Program-made: the position numbers and the translations under genes
NCBI GenBank assembly: GCA_005408345.1
Contig: SEMN01000327.1
Location: forward strand, 62,001 to 126,000
From: Macquaria australasica
Taxonomy: Eukaryota; Chordata; Actinopteri; Centrarchiformes; Percichthyidae
DNA length: 64,000 bases
Direction: 5' to 3'
Shown: positions 48,687 to 61,735 of the stretch, piece after piece
Position numbering within the stretch: position 1 is the stretch's first letter
Layout: every line of letters begins with the position of its first letter
Notes under the pieces: model-generated
The model's database searches: none
Told to the model about the DNA's origin: nothing
What the model saw: the letters and a program-made list of their open reading frames with translations, nothing else

Positions 48687-50554
48687 TATTATTAATGAAT
48701 ACAGTATTTTTACAAATAAAAGAAAAAATATATTTAATGAATAATGTATGAATTTGTTAAATTGCTTGAACTTTTGCAGATCACCTGTATTGAGTACTTC
48801 CTTTTTAGAACCCTTGGCTAACAACATTGTGTTATTCATTTTTTATAATTTATTGAAGGCCTATGAGGAAGTGACGAATCCCTGCTTGTCTTAATGTTAA
48901 TCCTAGTTTAAGTTCACAAGTACTTTACTATACTCAGTAATATTACATCAAAGAAAGCACTGTTGATTAATTTGTGAAAAGAACAGAGTTGGTATGACAG
49001 TTACAGCATACATTTTGTAAATCTGACATGTAAATTGTGTGGGAGAAAAATCATCAAGAGCAAGCAAATTCCTAAGACTTCCATAACATGTTTCGATACA
49101 AAAGTACCAAATAAAATATACAACTCTTTTTTACTCAAATTGTTCAGACAGTTATGATTTAATGCAGTATAATGATGTCCTTTAAATGAGCTAATTTAAC
49201 ATCAGTATATACTCCAGCTTATTACTCCTGCTGTTGAATGAGCTGGAGAAGAGTATGATGTTATTCATGAGGCTTCGACATGTGGCCAGTGCAGTACTAA
49301 ACATCAGGATTCGTCCACTGTGCAGGGAATGGTGGCTGGAAAACCGGTTTAGCACAAGTAAGTAAAAATAAAGATCCAGAGGATTTTTTCAAATGTAAAG
49401 TTGAGTTTGTATGTTGTGGAGCTAAAATCCACATGGTTGTCTGCATGTATCTGTTCTTTGTCAGTTAGCATAGTTTTCACATGCCACGCATGCTAGTTCT
49501 GGTTTGTAAGGAACGCCAAAGCATGGGCGTGACCAGTGGCTCATTTGTAACACGTTAACTGCCTAGATTTGCGAGCATTGCTTCATTAATTTTCCCCTTT
49601 GTTTACTTTTCCAGAATGCCACCAAATAGGGAGAGAAAGAGAGGGTTAGAATTATATTCTAAATCAGATTAGGGTTGTATATTATATTTTTGCAACTTCC
49701 ATCAATCAAATTTGCTAACTATGTAGGTGTAATTAGTGTACCTGCCAACAAGGAAGGACACGAATGCGCCAATATCATGTTTTATACATTATCTTATACC
49801 TTGATTTGCCATGATAACAATTTGTTTAGTGTTGTTTTTTTAGCCATGTTACAACCGTTGCTCACACTGTTACAATTGTGCATGTGCTTCAATTGTAACA
49901 CTGAGCACTGTCCACTTTTGGTTTAATTCCTCACTTGTTTTCTCTATTGAAAAACTTGAAGTGGTTTATGATAGCAGACACATGTAGGTCGTTTGCCTTA
50001 CATATTATTATATTATATATTATTATTACATATGTAGGTAAAAAAGTGAAAAACAGTAGATTATAAGGCAAATACGACTTTACATGCTTTCCTTTTGCCA
50101 GACACTTCTAAAATGTTCACCGTCGGAATCTGTGCAACATTTTGTTAAACTTGATCCCAGAAACCAGATTTATAAAGACTCGTAATGAAAGACAGGACAG
50201 TGCATCAAAGAAAGAATGTGTTACAAATAAAGTTAAGTTGAGAGTGGAAAGGGTACCAATACCTTGTGTATCTTGTCTTTACAAGGCTGACCCACTATCA
50301 GATTAATATTTTAGATCCATTAGATTGATTTTAAAAAAACACTGTATGTCTATTCTCATTCATTTACACTGAGTTGTAATCCTCTCTAAACCTTTCCCGT
50401 GGACATCCCTTCCTCACTGCTTCGATTCAACCCTCTGGGTTTCAGGGCTTAATTAGTGTAAATATAAAATACATTGTGGCAGCAGTTTGACTGTTCTTCT
50501 ATTCATCTGTGGGGGAAAAAAATGTTAAGGCTCTAGGCATGGTCAATTTAGGGT
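48687..50554 (+). repeat. Local direct duplication, copy B, split by two insertions
   Basis: Homologous blocks lie at about 48,688-48,770, 49,048-49,187 and 50,346-50,554. Relative to copy A, about 278 bp (48,771-49,048) and about 1.15 kb (49,188-50,345) are extra. The larger insert has no recognisable transposase and no paired inverted ends; it contains a TTTTCCAG acceptor-like site near 49,608-49,615, just before AATGCCACC. The insert may be a transposon, or copy A may have lost it. Confidence 0.75.
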
Positions 50555-51515
50555 GACCTCATATTGTCAATTTAATTTAATAGACTTGGGTATTGTATCA
50601 TATATATTCTGTGCTGTATTTACTTCAATACTTCATATGTAAATACTACATCTACATTATCCTGTGCACAGGACATCATCAAACACTCCTGTTTGCAATT
50701 TTATTTTTTTAAATTTTTTCCCTTGTTGTACAGACACAGTTTGGCATAATTCTGCATCTCGGGCAGATGCTGTTTTCTACTGCTGACTTGCTGCTTGTGT
50801 GGGTGGAGGTAGGAAAAAGAGGAAGGTGACTCAGAGCAAAGAATTCAGATTAAAAAAAAAAACCTGAAAAGAGTCAGACAGGGATTCTCTCTGACTGTGC
50901 GAGCTCTCATAGTGGTCAAATTAAATCTATCACTGTTGTTCCCACAAATTAATCAATTAATCATCAACAGATCAGTCTGGTTAAGATTAGGGCAAAGGCT
51001 AAATCAGTATTAAGGTCTGTGGGAGAAGACGCTTTATTGTTTTTCTTCCACTGATCCACTATATAACCCTGTGCTCTTGCTTCATTCCACCTACATCCCT
51101 CAGTCCCGTCGCTGTGCTCAGAAGAGCGAAAGCATCCAACATTTACCAGAAAAAGGATGATTTCTCTCCCATGGCCTGATGATGTAGTCGTGTCTGTGCC
51201 CTGAGTGTGGCTGGAATTTTAATGTGGCCCTTTTTGCACGTGTCAGCTTAGCACGACATACTGTGTAGAGTTATGAGCTTCTGCTATCAAATGGAACATT
51301 TGATGATAAAATGAGCTGCATTAACGTTGATGAGTGAAGTATTTAATTTTGTCTACAGGTGTATGTATTAAGTGCAAATTAACATAAGTCCAAATGTGTA
51401 TGAATGTTTGTAAAATAAAAATAACATTGAAAATAGCATATATTGACAAATTATTGCTTATAATTCAAATTGTGCAACTTGTTTAGGCCACTCATCAGAC
51501 ATTTGTATTTAGAAA
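50555..51515. promoter_or_regulatory. Non-coding DNA with candidate conserved block
   Basis: The part at about 50,840-51,260 is repeat-free, with ATTAATCAATTAATCATC near 50,947 (tandem homeodomain-type cores) and a GC-balanced stretch about 51,095-51,250. It has no protein-like frame. It could be a regulatory element; no direct proof. Confidence 0.28.
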
Positions 51516-51946
51516 TTAAAGGATAAATTTGCCATTTTCAGAAATACGCTCACTTGCTTTCTTTTCTAGAGTTAAATGAGAACATTGATACCTCTTATTA
51601 TTGTGCATTAACTATGGTGCTAAAGCTGTGAGTTGACACTGGAAGCAAGGGAAATGGATAGCCTAGCTCTCTCCAAAGTTCAAAAATATACCAACCAACA
51701 CATCTAAAGCTCACTGATTGACACATTACATCGTTGTTAAATTTGTGCACAAACAGAAATATACAAATGAGAAGTTATGGATCTAGGTGAGTTATATGCT
51801 GAAACTATTTCTTGGCCTAGCCAGTGACATCCTTGAGTGGTTGCCTGGCAACCTCACGATGATGCTAAACTAAACTAATGGCCTGCTGGCTGTAGTGCCA
51901 TACTTAATGAACAAGAACTCTCCAAAATGTAAAACTATTCCTTTGA
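51516..51946. mobile_element. MITE with ~23-bp imperfect terminal inverted repeats
   Basis: The left end TTAAAGGATAAATTTGCCAT and the reverse complement of the right end TCAAAGGAATAGTTTTACAT match at about 14 of 20 positions. The interior carries a string of blocks typical of a very common teleost repeat: GAAATACGCTCACTTGCTTT, AGAGTTAAATGAGA, TAGCCTAGCTCT, TCTAAAGCTCACTGATTGAC, ACTATTTCTTGGCC, TTGCCTGGCAACCTCAC. It is 431 bp with no coding capacity and is a non-autonomous DNA transposon copy. A target duplication could not be fixed. Confidence 0.6.
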
Positions 51947-54900
51947 CATATTCTTCTGTGGTAAATGTAGGTCACAGTTCACAGTTTTACTTAATATATT
52001 TCTACAGCCAGTGAATATTGCTATTAGGAGCAAAGCCACTTCGACCATTGTGGACTGAGGTCATGGTTTCTGTATGTTTTTTGTAGGGATTTCATATACG
52101 ATAGAAAGGTGCATGGTGGGCATTTCAGGGTAATACCAATATCTATTAAACTCAACAGTGTTCATTTTAATTCCGCAATCAAAATGACTGAGGCCAAAGT
52201 GCAAGATAATGCGTGTATTTATATAGATGCAACACACTACAAGCATGTACAAAAAAAGAACTTAATTTTGTATGGAGATCAATATTAATCTTCTCAGCCA
52301 TATCACTGTTCTCATAGCTTTGAAACAGCTGAACATGATGAAAATGTCTCGGTAAATGGAGAGAAGTGTAGGAAAATAATGTCAGGAACAAACACAAATG
52401 ACACAAATGTACATTTGGCTACATTTGCGACCAAATGCAGCCTTTAACTACATACACTATGGTTGTCAGTTGTAACTGAAGTACTCATGTCTGAGGCTTT
52501 TTCCAAGGCGTTACCAGATGACACACGAAAAGCTTTGGCTCCCTTCAGTCCAAATGAATTACTGCCCTATTATGTTTATACATTGCTTAATGTTTCAAAG
52601 TCATTAGCAGTCATCATCTGCTCAGGGATAATTTTGATGTATGACAGTGATTATCACAAATTACTTGTTCATATTGATTTGTGTATTCATTTTTAATGTG
52701 ACAGCAGTTCTGGCAACATGTGATAAATATGAAATGTGCATATTATAGCTATTGCTGGAAAAGATGCAGATCTCCATCAAAGCACACACACACTCACAAG
52801 ACAAATGAGGATATCCAAACACAACATTCATCACTGTTGCGTCCTTTATGCCCTGTCAACGTTTCAGCACAAGAATTTGAATCAGTACTCTCCTCATGCT
52901 ATAAAGTCTCATACCGAATATGTCAACAGAAAAAAAAAGAGACAGGCCATAGTCCACTAGTGTGCCATTCTTTTCTAATTATTATGAACCAGGCATTATA
53001 TTCTCTGTCATCTCTATGCCACCAGGAGCTACCCTTCAATTTCAGTTTTTATCTGACAATTGAATGATGTTTTTTTCTCGCTTTTTGTTTCATACCAGTA
53101 CCCACACAGAGGTAATTTCCTTTTGGTCTGAGCTCCTGACACAAGACAAGCTTTGTGAAAACAAAACCTGTGGCAGGGCCACATTACAAGCTGAAAGCAC
53201 CCCTCCCCGCCACCCAAGTGACACCTTGGGGGAAGGTTGTTGAGATGAAGAGGAGGTAGCCCCTTGTGTCTCGTAGTAACAGCACCCATAACCCATGACT
53301 GTCTATGACATTTAGGTCTCTGGTTCCCCTAGGTAGATCATTTCCAGCCAGCCTGAGGTCAGCCTCAGGGTGCATTTGTCTAGTTCCACTAGCCAGTTGG
53401 TTGTACAAGCCCTTGGCTTTCGAGCAAAGCAATACATTTGGTGTTTCAGTTCCCTTTAGAGTCCGGCTACATTTGGCATTTTTCACATTTCACTCTCAAG
53501 GATACCAAATTAAATCTGTTACAACCTGATTAAAAAAGAAATAGTAGATATTCTAGAGTCAAAGAGGGTTTTTACAGACCTTATCCTCAGACTGACCATA
53601 ATTTTAATTTCAGGCATTAAGGGCTCTCTCAGAATGTTGTAAAGCCCTGAACGCTCTCACCCAGGCAAACCCTTAAGCAGTTACATGCATTTTAATGTCT
53701 AGTTACAGTGATTTATTTTCAGGGATCACCAATCAGTTGGCTGGTGTGTGTGCTTGTTTGTTCTTGATCTCACATGTTTGAGATTTTGCTGTTGTCTGGT
53801 GAAGCGAAAAAAAATGTGTAATTTGAACACTACTTTGTATTGTCAGACACTGGCAGTTTTTAAGTATTTTTAGAGAACAATCATCATCTTGTTTCAGTTA
53901 GAAAACCTGAAATGGGTATTCTCTAAGGATATCTCCTTTTTAAAAACCAGTTCTCTTTGGAAGTGACTTGGCTCATAAGATGATGACGTAACACGCTACA
54001 GTCTCCTGCTGAGAAACAAATAGCAATTGTCACCATTTATGCCCTGTCAGCGTGTCTGTTAAATGGGACACAACCGCCTGGGGGGTCAAACCTCCTTGTC
54101 TTTACTAATGTGAGCAACTGCACAATGGGACTGTTTGGATTGAAGGCAGTGATGAAGGTTTTGTAGCCCACTAAAAGCTACTCTAAATCACACACACACA
54201 CACACATATATATCTATATATATATATATACAGTATCTATATGTGTGAAAGTGGAGAGTGCCTCCAACACAGAAATTTGTTAATTTATGTTTGTATATTG
54301 ACACATAAAAGCAGTTTGGCAACTCTGCGCTGTATAATGTAGAATACAACTGGTTATTATTGATAATATGATTAAACTTAAAGTTAGTATAAAACAAGCC
54401 TTTACACACAGAGACAAAACATATTGTTTGTTGGAGTATTTTTAACTCTATTAAATGTTGTTCATTTGTTATGCTGCCGTTTGTATTACAAAACACAAAA
54501 ATGCTGAGTGGTGATAAACGATAGCAGATTATACAACAAAACGAGCAAAAAATAACAAAATTGATTGATTTCAAATGCCACACTTTTTTTTTTTTACTTT
54601 TTTAATGAGGGCATAAAAATATCTTGTTACATGATGATCCCAGAGCTACAGGGTCTTCATTCACCCAATAATATCTTGGGCTTGTCTGGCCTCTGCTTCA
54701 GTGCCTCCCTCCTCAAGGGAATTTCACACTGGCTGGAGCCCTGGCTGTAATGAGGTGGTAGCAGTACCTGCAGAAAAGAAATACCATGAACCTGCAGAGT
54801 CTGCTCTAATAAAACACCCTAATAGATCTTAGCCTGTGTAAACAGGAGCAGGTTGTTAACTGGTTGACTGACCAACACATTCTGTCATATTTGATGGATA

Positions 54901-57615
54901 TACTAAAACAGGAAGACATGCAAAACTTTATTGATCTTGATAACTTGTGTGCAGTGTTTTGCTCAACTCAACCCGTCTCTTTTCATGCTATCACAGCCTT
55001 TATATTGAAAGTGTTAAACGCTAAAACAAATTTGCCAGAGGACAACAGAGATTATTTGAATTGTGTAAATTGCAGTGTAAAGTAGTTTGTTTTCTGGGTT
55101 TGTTTGTTATATGAAGGCTGTCTATGACCATGCTCATATTTTGTTGTTTCTCCCAAGAACTCTCCCAAAAACTCCATCATTACCTTGTTCTTCAAGGGGA
55201 ATTAAAAAACATTCACACATAATTTGGCATCTGTGTGTCTGACAAATAGGTAAAGTTGCACAATTAGATGGTTTAAGTTGATCCACACTCAATCAGCAAC
55301 AGTTTTCCAGTGCTATTGTAGAATTATGTTGCATAAGCTTTAAACTGAAACTTCTTTATAGTTAATTATAGCAATGAGAAGTGAAAAGCTCCGTGGGATT
55401 TATGCAGTTTGGTATAAAATTAAACCAGTTACAAGGTGTAAAACATTTCTGCTTCTTTGATGCAGCATGTTTCATATGCTGTTAGATATCCATGCTGCTA
55501 CCTTTGTTTCGTCTGTCTGCTCCAGAGAATATGCACCAGTCAATGCTTTTGCTGGCTTCAGTGCAGAGGAGGGTTTGTTTGTTTTTAGTACTGCCTGGCA
55601 CGAGTGGGCGGTGGTTAGATAGTTGCACAGTGCTTATGTGAGGATACCATGAACCACTGAAGGACAACATGAGAATTTTCTAAATGTAAAAAAGATTAAG
55701 TGCAAGAGAGAGTATTACCACTTGTAAGTAGATGTGTAAACAGCCCAGTGGATTTGCACTAACATTACCTTTTTTTCGATTTTTAGGCGTGGGTAAGCAC
55801 TGTTTATATGCATTTCTCCACCAGTGATAGTTTTTCACAATTATTCTGATAAGCTGCTACCTATATGAGTAATCCTGTATCCCACCTGGACTCAAGTGTC
55901 TGAATGACAGGTGTTTGAGTGATTGCCATTTACAACTTACACTGTATTTATTTAGTACATGTGGGGTATAAATAAAATACTTACTGGGTGCCCACACAGG
56001 CAAATAAGGAATTTTTACTAATTTACTAAGTAATTACAAAGTAATTACCCTTTAAATAACTTTATAAGTACTGGGTTTATAGTTTATTTGTAGGCTCCTC
56101 CCTGCATTTCGTGAACAACATTTTTACATTTTTCTCCCATACTCCCCTCTTCTCTTTCAAAATACACATTTAGATTATCTTTCCACAGTCTACACAGAAT
56201 TATTCATAAAGAAAAGGCAACAAAATGTTTTAGGAAATGTGATAATTTAGTGGATATGAAATTATGAAATATCTAATTTAAATAAACATTTAAGCCCGTG
56301 AGTCATTACTTACTCAACAAGCAAAACTGTCAGTGTTAAACACTGAAAAAAGACTTCAAGCTCATACTTATCAGTTAATTTAACACTGTAGACAGTTTTT
56401 AACAGAAGCCCCACAGCCAAACCAGGTCTATGACTGAACAAACAACATTACAACCAACAATTCCAAATGGTCAGTTATAAACAGAATATGTTTTTATAAC
56501 AAATCTCCCAAAATCCTTTGTTTCCCTTTTTGATTACAAGTATCCAGATACCTGCTACTGACCTCCTCCATTCTCCAAACTGCACACAGCATGCAAACAC
56601 GACCATACAGGGAAGGGATACATTTAAATGAGTGATGAGCTGTGACTGTAGCTTCCATCAGATACAGCACTTTGCATGGCAGAGTTCAATGTTTGTTTCC
56701 TGACACACAGGAACAGTTTCTCTTTTTTATGCGTCTTCCTGTCTTATGCTGCTGGTATGAAATGTTGTACTGTTTGCAGCTTTCACTACAGAGTAGCAGG
56801 AGTTGGTTGGGCTTGACGTGCACAGACAGCTTGTACACGACCCTAAGCCTGTCTGATCCCATGTGGTATGAGACTGTAATCCATTACCATGAAGACAATA
56901 GGCTAGGGGAGGGGACTAACAAATCAACCAGAAACCTGAATTTGTGGAAGGTTGGGATTGGGGTTAGCAACACCAACCTGTAAAAAACATATATGCTACA
57001 GAAACATCAATGAAAACCAAACAATCCCAAAGTCTTAAAAGAAGACTCTTCAGTTTCCCAAGCTAAAGAGAACATGACGATGTACACAGAAAACCGCATG
57101 TGGTGCATCTGAATCTTCTGACAGCTAGACGATCTACAAACTGTAACATGGAACGTCAGGACCATGTATACAGGAGGAAAGTAGTAGTAAAACTAGAACA
57201 AAGACGGAAACAGTAAAACTGCTGCTACACTTGGGCTCGAGATCAACAAATCAAAACAAAAGTCATGAGAACCGGCTTGTCACTAATTTGGTTTGTTCCG
57301 TGAATCAATGCAGTACAGTGTAATATAATAAGATATTATAGAGTACAGAATACAAAGACATTATTTTCCTGTTTAGAGGTCTTATGTTTTATCAATCTGC
57401 CAATGGCCCTTCGGCCTGACTTCTAGTATCACTGGTAAGGCCTTCCTGTTTGTACTCCATCTTTTAAGAAAAATCAATACTGAAAATGAAAGGAAAATGC
57501 CTCCAGCAGAGCCACCTTTTGGCATGTGTTCATGTCATCATATATGGTGAAGCAGAAAACAGATCTATTGTAGGCTGAAAAAACATTCAGACATCATTGA
57601 ATAGACTTACAGTTG

Positions 57616-57618
<3 letters not shown>
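51947..57618. other. Gene desert: non-coding DNA
   Basis: No gene or RNA is supported. A GC-balanced, repeat-free patch at about 53,110-53,480 has several overlapping open frames on both strands, probably compositional, and may be regulatory. The frame 54,188-54,583 (minus) includes translated microsatellite and is not a gene. The rest is AT-rich with nothing supported. Confidence 0.5.
54189..54230. repeat. (CA)n(TA)n microsatellite
   Basis: A CA tract runs into interrupted TA repeats. Confidence 0.95.

Positions 57619-57652
<34 letters not shown>
57619..57652. repeat. (TC)17 microsatellite
   Basis: A pure TC tract ending TCAGGAGG. It again mimics a splice acceptor, with no exon following. 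Confidence 0.95.
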
Positions 57653-57654
<2 letters not shown>

Positions 57655-58467
57655 GAGGACAGACCCTGGGCACATGGTGAAGTTGCTTGGATATTCTGGA
57701 GATTCCTCTGGGATGGCTTCTCTTTATAATAGACCATCAGCCACAGCTTTGGGGCTAGGCTATCGGCAGTCAGGCCTGCTGAATCACACTGTAGCTAAAG
57801 AAAATGGGACATATCGACATACTGTATGCTGCTGAGAAAGCAAATGTACTTAAACTGTCAATGACTAGTAGAAGTCTTGATTAGAGGAATGTGTGCCCTG
57901 CAACAGAGATTGCAACACAGTGATTGTAATGAAAGCAGTAACTGGCTGCTCAGACACTATCTTTTAATAATGAGTGATTCTTTTTGTCAACCCAAAGTAT
58001 CACTATGGAAATATCTCTTGAACATCTTTTAGTGTAAATCTGCTGCTTGATGATGACAGTGGACAGTAACCAGTAACTATAGAAGTAAAGTCCAAAATGC
58101 AATAAGAATGAATTTTGATGCTGCTGACAAGGGATGTGAAACCTAAAGGGATCAGATCAAAAACGTTCACGATTTTGCTGCCATTTTTAAACATGTACCA
58201 CAGTGTACATAAAGTCCTATCATATGCAATTAACTGTTGCAACTGCAGTTAAAATCCATGAGACTATTTTTCAGATTTCTATCCAATTTTGTCGAGTAGA
58301 TGGGTCAAAGTGGCTTAATGCTGCATAAAACACCACCAGTAGCTGGCTAAAAACAACAAAAATTATACATACATGATGCACAAAATACAATCTCATCACT
58401 TTCATGTGTGTCTTTGTTTTATTGCCTTCATTTTAAGATTGGAGAGTAGGGAGGTGACAGAAAATGA

Positions 58468-58501
<34 letters not shown>

Positions 58502-58797
58502 TAAGGATGACAGATTTGAAGAAGTAACATGTTCAGTGTCTTAAATCCCTAGGCCACAAGGATGCCCCATGTATGTCTTTTGTGAAGTTTTTTTTTATTT
58601 TTATTTTTTAAATCTTGTTAAGCTTGTTATTAATGTGTAATGTTGTAAAAAGTCAAATTGAAACCTGCATCAATTGATTTTTTTTATCCACTTGGGAGCA
58701 GTCAAGCCAGCTGTTAACACAACCTTCACAAATTATCACCTAGAGAAACATTAGCATTCATTTGGAACAATGTTTATTCTGTCTGACTGACAAATCT
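57653..58797. other. Non-coding intergenic DNA
   Basis: Apart from the GA microsatellite at 58,469-58,501 and a T-rich run near 58,588-58,610, nothing is supported. Confidence 0.5.
58469..58501. repeat. (GA)n microsatellite
   Basis: A GA tract of about 33 bp with a single C interruption at 58,481. Confidence 0.95.
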
Positions 58798-59226
58798 AAG
58801 TCCAATATCCACTCTCCTTTTAGCTCTGTTTTTGGTCTCCACCAACTCCTGACGGAAACATCTGGCTCTTTACCTGCTAAATGCGCCACTATATGTTCAC
58901 AAGCTAGTCGCTAACTTTGTCTGTTTGCTATTTGGTGCTGGACAGGTAGTGTACACACAGTTTGGGGGGCTTTTTCACTGAAAAAAAGCTGTCTGGTGTG
59001 ACTGAAAAAGATGCTGATGATAGCGGTGAGACTGAACCAACAGTAAAAATCTAAGGCATAAAACTAAAACAATATGTTAAAAGAAGCTCTGTACAGCTGA
59101 GGGGAACGGCAGAGTCGGGTGATAATTCTCTGTGGGTTCATCACTACGAGTGACTCCTCTCACTTTATGCAGTTATTTAATCCATTGTAAATATAGCCTA
59201 AAAATATTGATTATAGCAGCTTTCAA
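58798..59226 (+). repeat. Interspersed repeat, copy 2 (MITE-like)
   Basis: Same orientation and order of blocks as the copy at 27,317-27,746. This copy keeps a central portion (about 58,990-59,110, with AAAACTAAAACAATATG and AGCTGAGGGGAACGGCAGAG) that copy 1 has lost, but lacks the leftmost 110 bp of copy 1. The two copies together outline a family of about 540 bp. No coding frame. Confidence 0.65.
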
Positions 59227-61435
59227 ATAAAAACTTACAACAACTTCTTAAACAGTAAACATTTTCAGTGATGAACACATTTTTCATATCAATTTATATG
59301 ATGAGATAAGGGGTTGCTGTGATGGCATATCTTTGTAGTAAATAGAAACATACCTATCATTGACGGCACATTTTCAGCCATAGCCAAATTGAATGCTCAA
59401 CATTCACATTAAAAGTAAATTATATAATCTGTCTGCCACTGTTAGACTGAGCTAAAGTGAGCTCATCTGAATCAATATGTTACCTTAACCATCACCTCAG
59501 AAAAGCAAGGATATTATAGACACACACACACACAAAAAACTTTTATCAAAAGATTGTTTTGTTTAAGCTAATTAAAGACAGACAATCTCATATGCATCTC
59601 TCACAATGTGCTTTTGGATTTAACACCTGTCAAACTACAAGAACTGCATGAGCAATACAGAAACTGCTAATAGAGTGAAAGGAGAATAGTTATAGGGCAT
59701 ACAGGAAATCTACTCGCATGAAAGCAATAAATATGAGAGAGGCAGATTCATGAGACTCTGCACTGAAAACCCTCCTCAGAGATACAGAACACAGGTTTCA
59801 GCACACTTATTTTGTATGTCGTACTTGAAGGAAGTGTCTGCTCAGCCTTCTCTCTCCCAGTGTTCACAGTTGATTTATATAGCAAGTGAAAAGCCCAGTC
59901 AAGTGACTTATTGAAAGATGGGAGTTTGAATCCAATTTGTCTCCCATGTGCTTAGAGTGCACCCTTGTAATGTGTGCTGTCTTCAGGCTGGGTTGAACAG
60001 GAATTAACCTTGCCTCTCCTTCTTCTGTCTCAGTACTTAATAATAATGTCATACTCTTTGTCACTTTCTCTCCCCTCCCTGATGCTCAGGACTTTAGGCC
60101 ATCCTGTGAAAGAGTCAGATGTCATTTAGTTTCTTTTACTTTGGCCAAGGTCTGATGAACCATTAGTCAAAGCTTCTCTCTCTATGTTGGTCATCCCTGT
60201 TGTCAGATCGATGCCCTTCAATGGTCATGCTAAAAATAAATAGGACAGACTTACTTAAAAGTTCTAAAAACTAAAAAGATCTGTCTACGTACTGATGCCT
60301 CTGAAAACAGATGCTCTCACATTGAGACTCTAAAAGCAAGGCTGGAGCATTTTTACACAATTCCAAAGCAAATAGGTAAGGAATGAGTAAGTGGTTTAGC
60401 CATCACAGTGACATTAATGGAACCTGATATGCCTGGCTATGCTGAGAAAACCAGTGCGTCCATGCTCTAAAACTGACTTATGTCTATGTTTTCCATGTCA
60501 GTGCTAAAGCGTTGATGTCATGCTGTCATAACAGCAGCTATTTGAGGCTGTGCTTTACCTCATGGTACTATAAAGCTATTTATAAGTGGAGAATAATAAA
60601 GTATTGAAACATGTGTCTTACTGTTTGTGGATTTGAAAACTATTGAAAACCCTACAGTAAAGATGACCCTGAGTGACTCAGGAAGGGGGCCTGTATCATG
60701 TATATTTCCCTGGGATGTTCAGGTCCACTTGATTTGGTTTAGTACACAGTAAATTGCCCTAAATATGATGCAACTTTCTCCCACAGTGAGGCATTCTAAT
60801 ACTGATAGTGTTATATGGCAAGCATGTGGAAAACATGAAAACATGGCCTTCCTAACATGCCTGTTCTGTTTCCCTGGCCTAGAGAGGAACAGATTTGACT
60901 CACCCATAGCTGCAGGACTAGGCTCTGGTGGTGAAAGCCACTTGCACCTCTCTTGATTTATGCAGTTCAGGTTTTATTTGATGGGTAAAAGGTTGAATGG
61001 GAAAGTTCCCAAATTGTTACACTGTCCAAAAAAACCAAATCAAACAATTCACCCTTCCAGTATCGCCTCTGCGTGGTACAACTCAACATCTCCACAGTTG
61101 CTCTGCTAGCATCTCCCAGGTGTTTTGCATCAGCTACTAAATGAGTCACACCTGCCACCCGTGTGAGGTCAGTACTAACCGTTTAATCTCTTACCTCCTC
61201 TAAGCTCTGGTGATGAGTATGAAAGCAATGAGAAAGAGCAAACACAAAATGTCTATCTCGAGCAGAAACCTTTCTGCTTAGCCGAGCAGAAAATGACAAA
61301 AAAAAAAAAAAAAAAAGACATAATTTCTAAAAGTCAGGAAAGTACCATTATCCAGAGATTTTTTATTTGAAATAGTTGTATTGTTTGTCCAAATTCAGTA
61401 ATATGGAGTTTGTTGTGAATGTCCTTCATCTACCA
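59227..61435. other. Gene desert: non-coding DNA
   Basis: A short CA tract lies at 59,521-59,534 and a run of 19 A at 61,298-61,316. No gene, RNA or paired transposon ends were recognised. Confidence 0.5.
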
Positions 61436-61469
61436 CCCCCCCCCCCCCCCACACACACACACACACACT
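61436..61469. repeat. Poly-C run followed by (CA)n
   Basis: Fifteen C (61,436-61,450) followed by ACACAC repeats. Such runs are often misassembled, so the exact length is doubtful. Confidence 0.9.
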
Positions 61470-61479
61470 CCTTTTTGTT

Positions 61480-61735
61480 TCTTCTCATTCCCTAGCAACG
61501 TTTATTAGCATTATTGCAGCTCTCTGTGAATTACTAGGCCAGTGAGCAGATAGCGGTGGTATAGGGTTATTATCTAAGAACAAAAGGCTAATTGAGCCTA
61601 TAGCTGATGCGGGGAAAAAATGATGCAGGGATAAAAGGAGGCTTGCCCTGTGAGTGGGAATGTGTTTGGGGGATGTGGAATATGAAATAGATTTAGGCCT
61701 ATAATTCATTATTGGCCTCCTGAAATTTTATTTTG
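61480..61735. promoter_or_regulatory. Candidate conserved non-coding element with RFX-like half-site
   Basis: A repeat-free block starting just after the CA tract. CCCTAGCAACG at 61,490-61,500 resembles an RFX/X-box half-site. Homeodomain-type cores follow (GTGAATTACTAGG, GCTAATTGAGCC, TATAATTCATTATTGG). No protein-like frame. Regulatory function is inferred from texture only. Confidence 0.33.

Noticed and set aside
54188..54583. 131-codon minus-strand frame
   Set aside because: Its end is translated CA/TA microsatellite and the rest has no recognisable motif.
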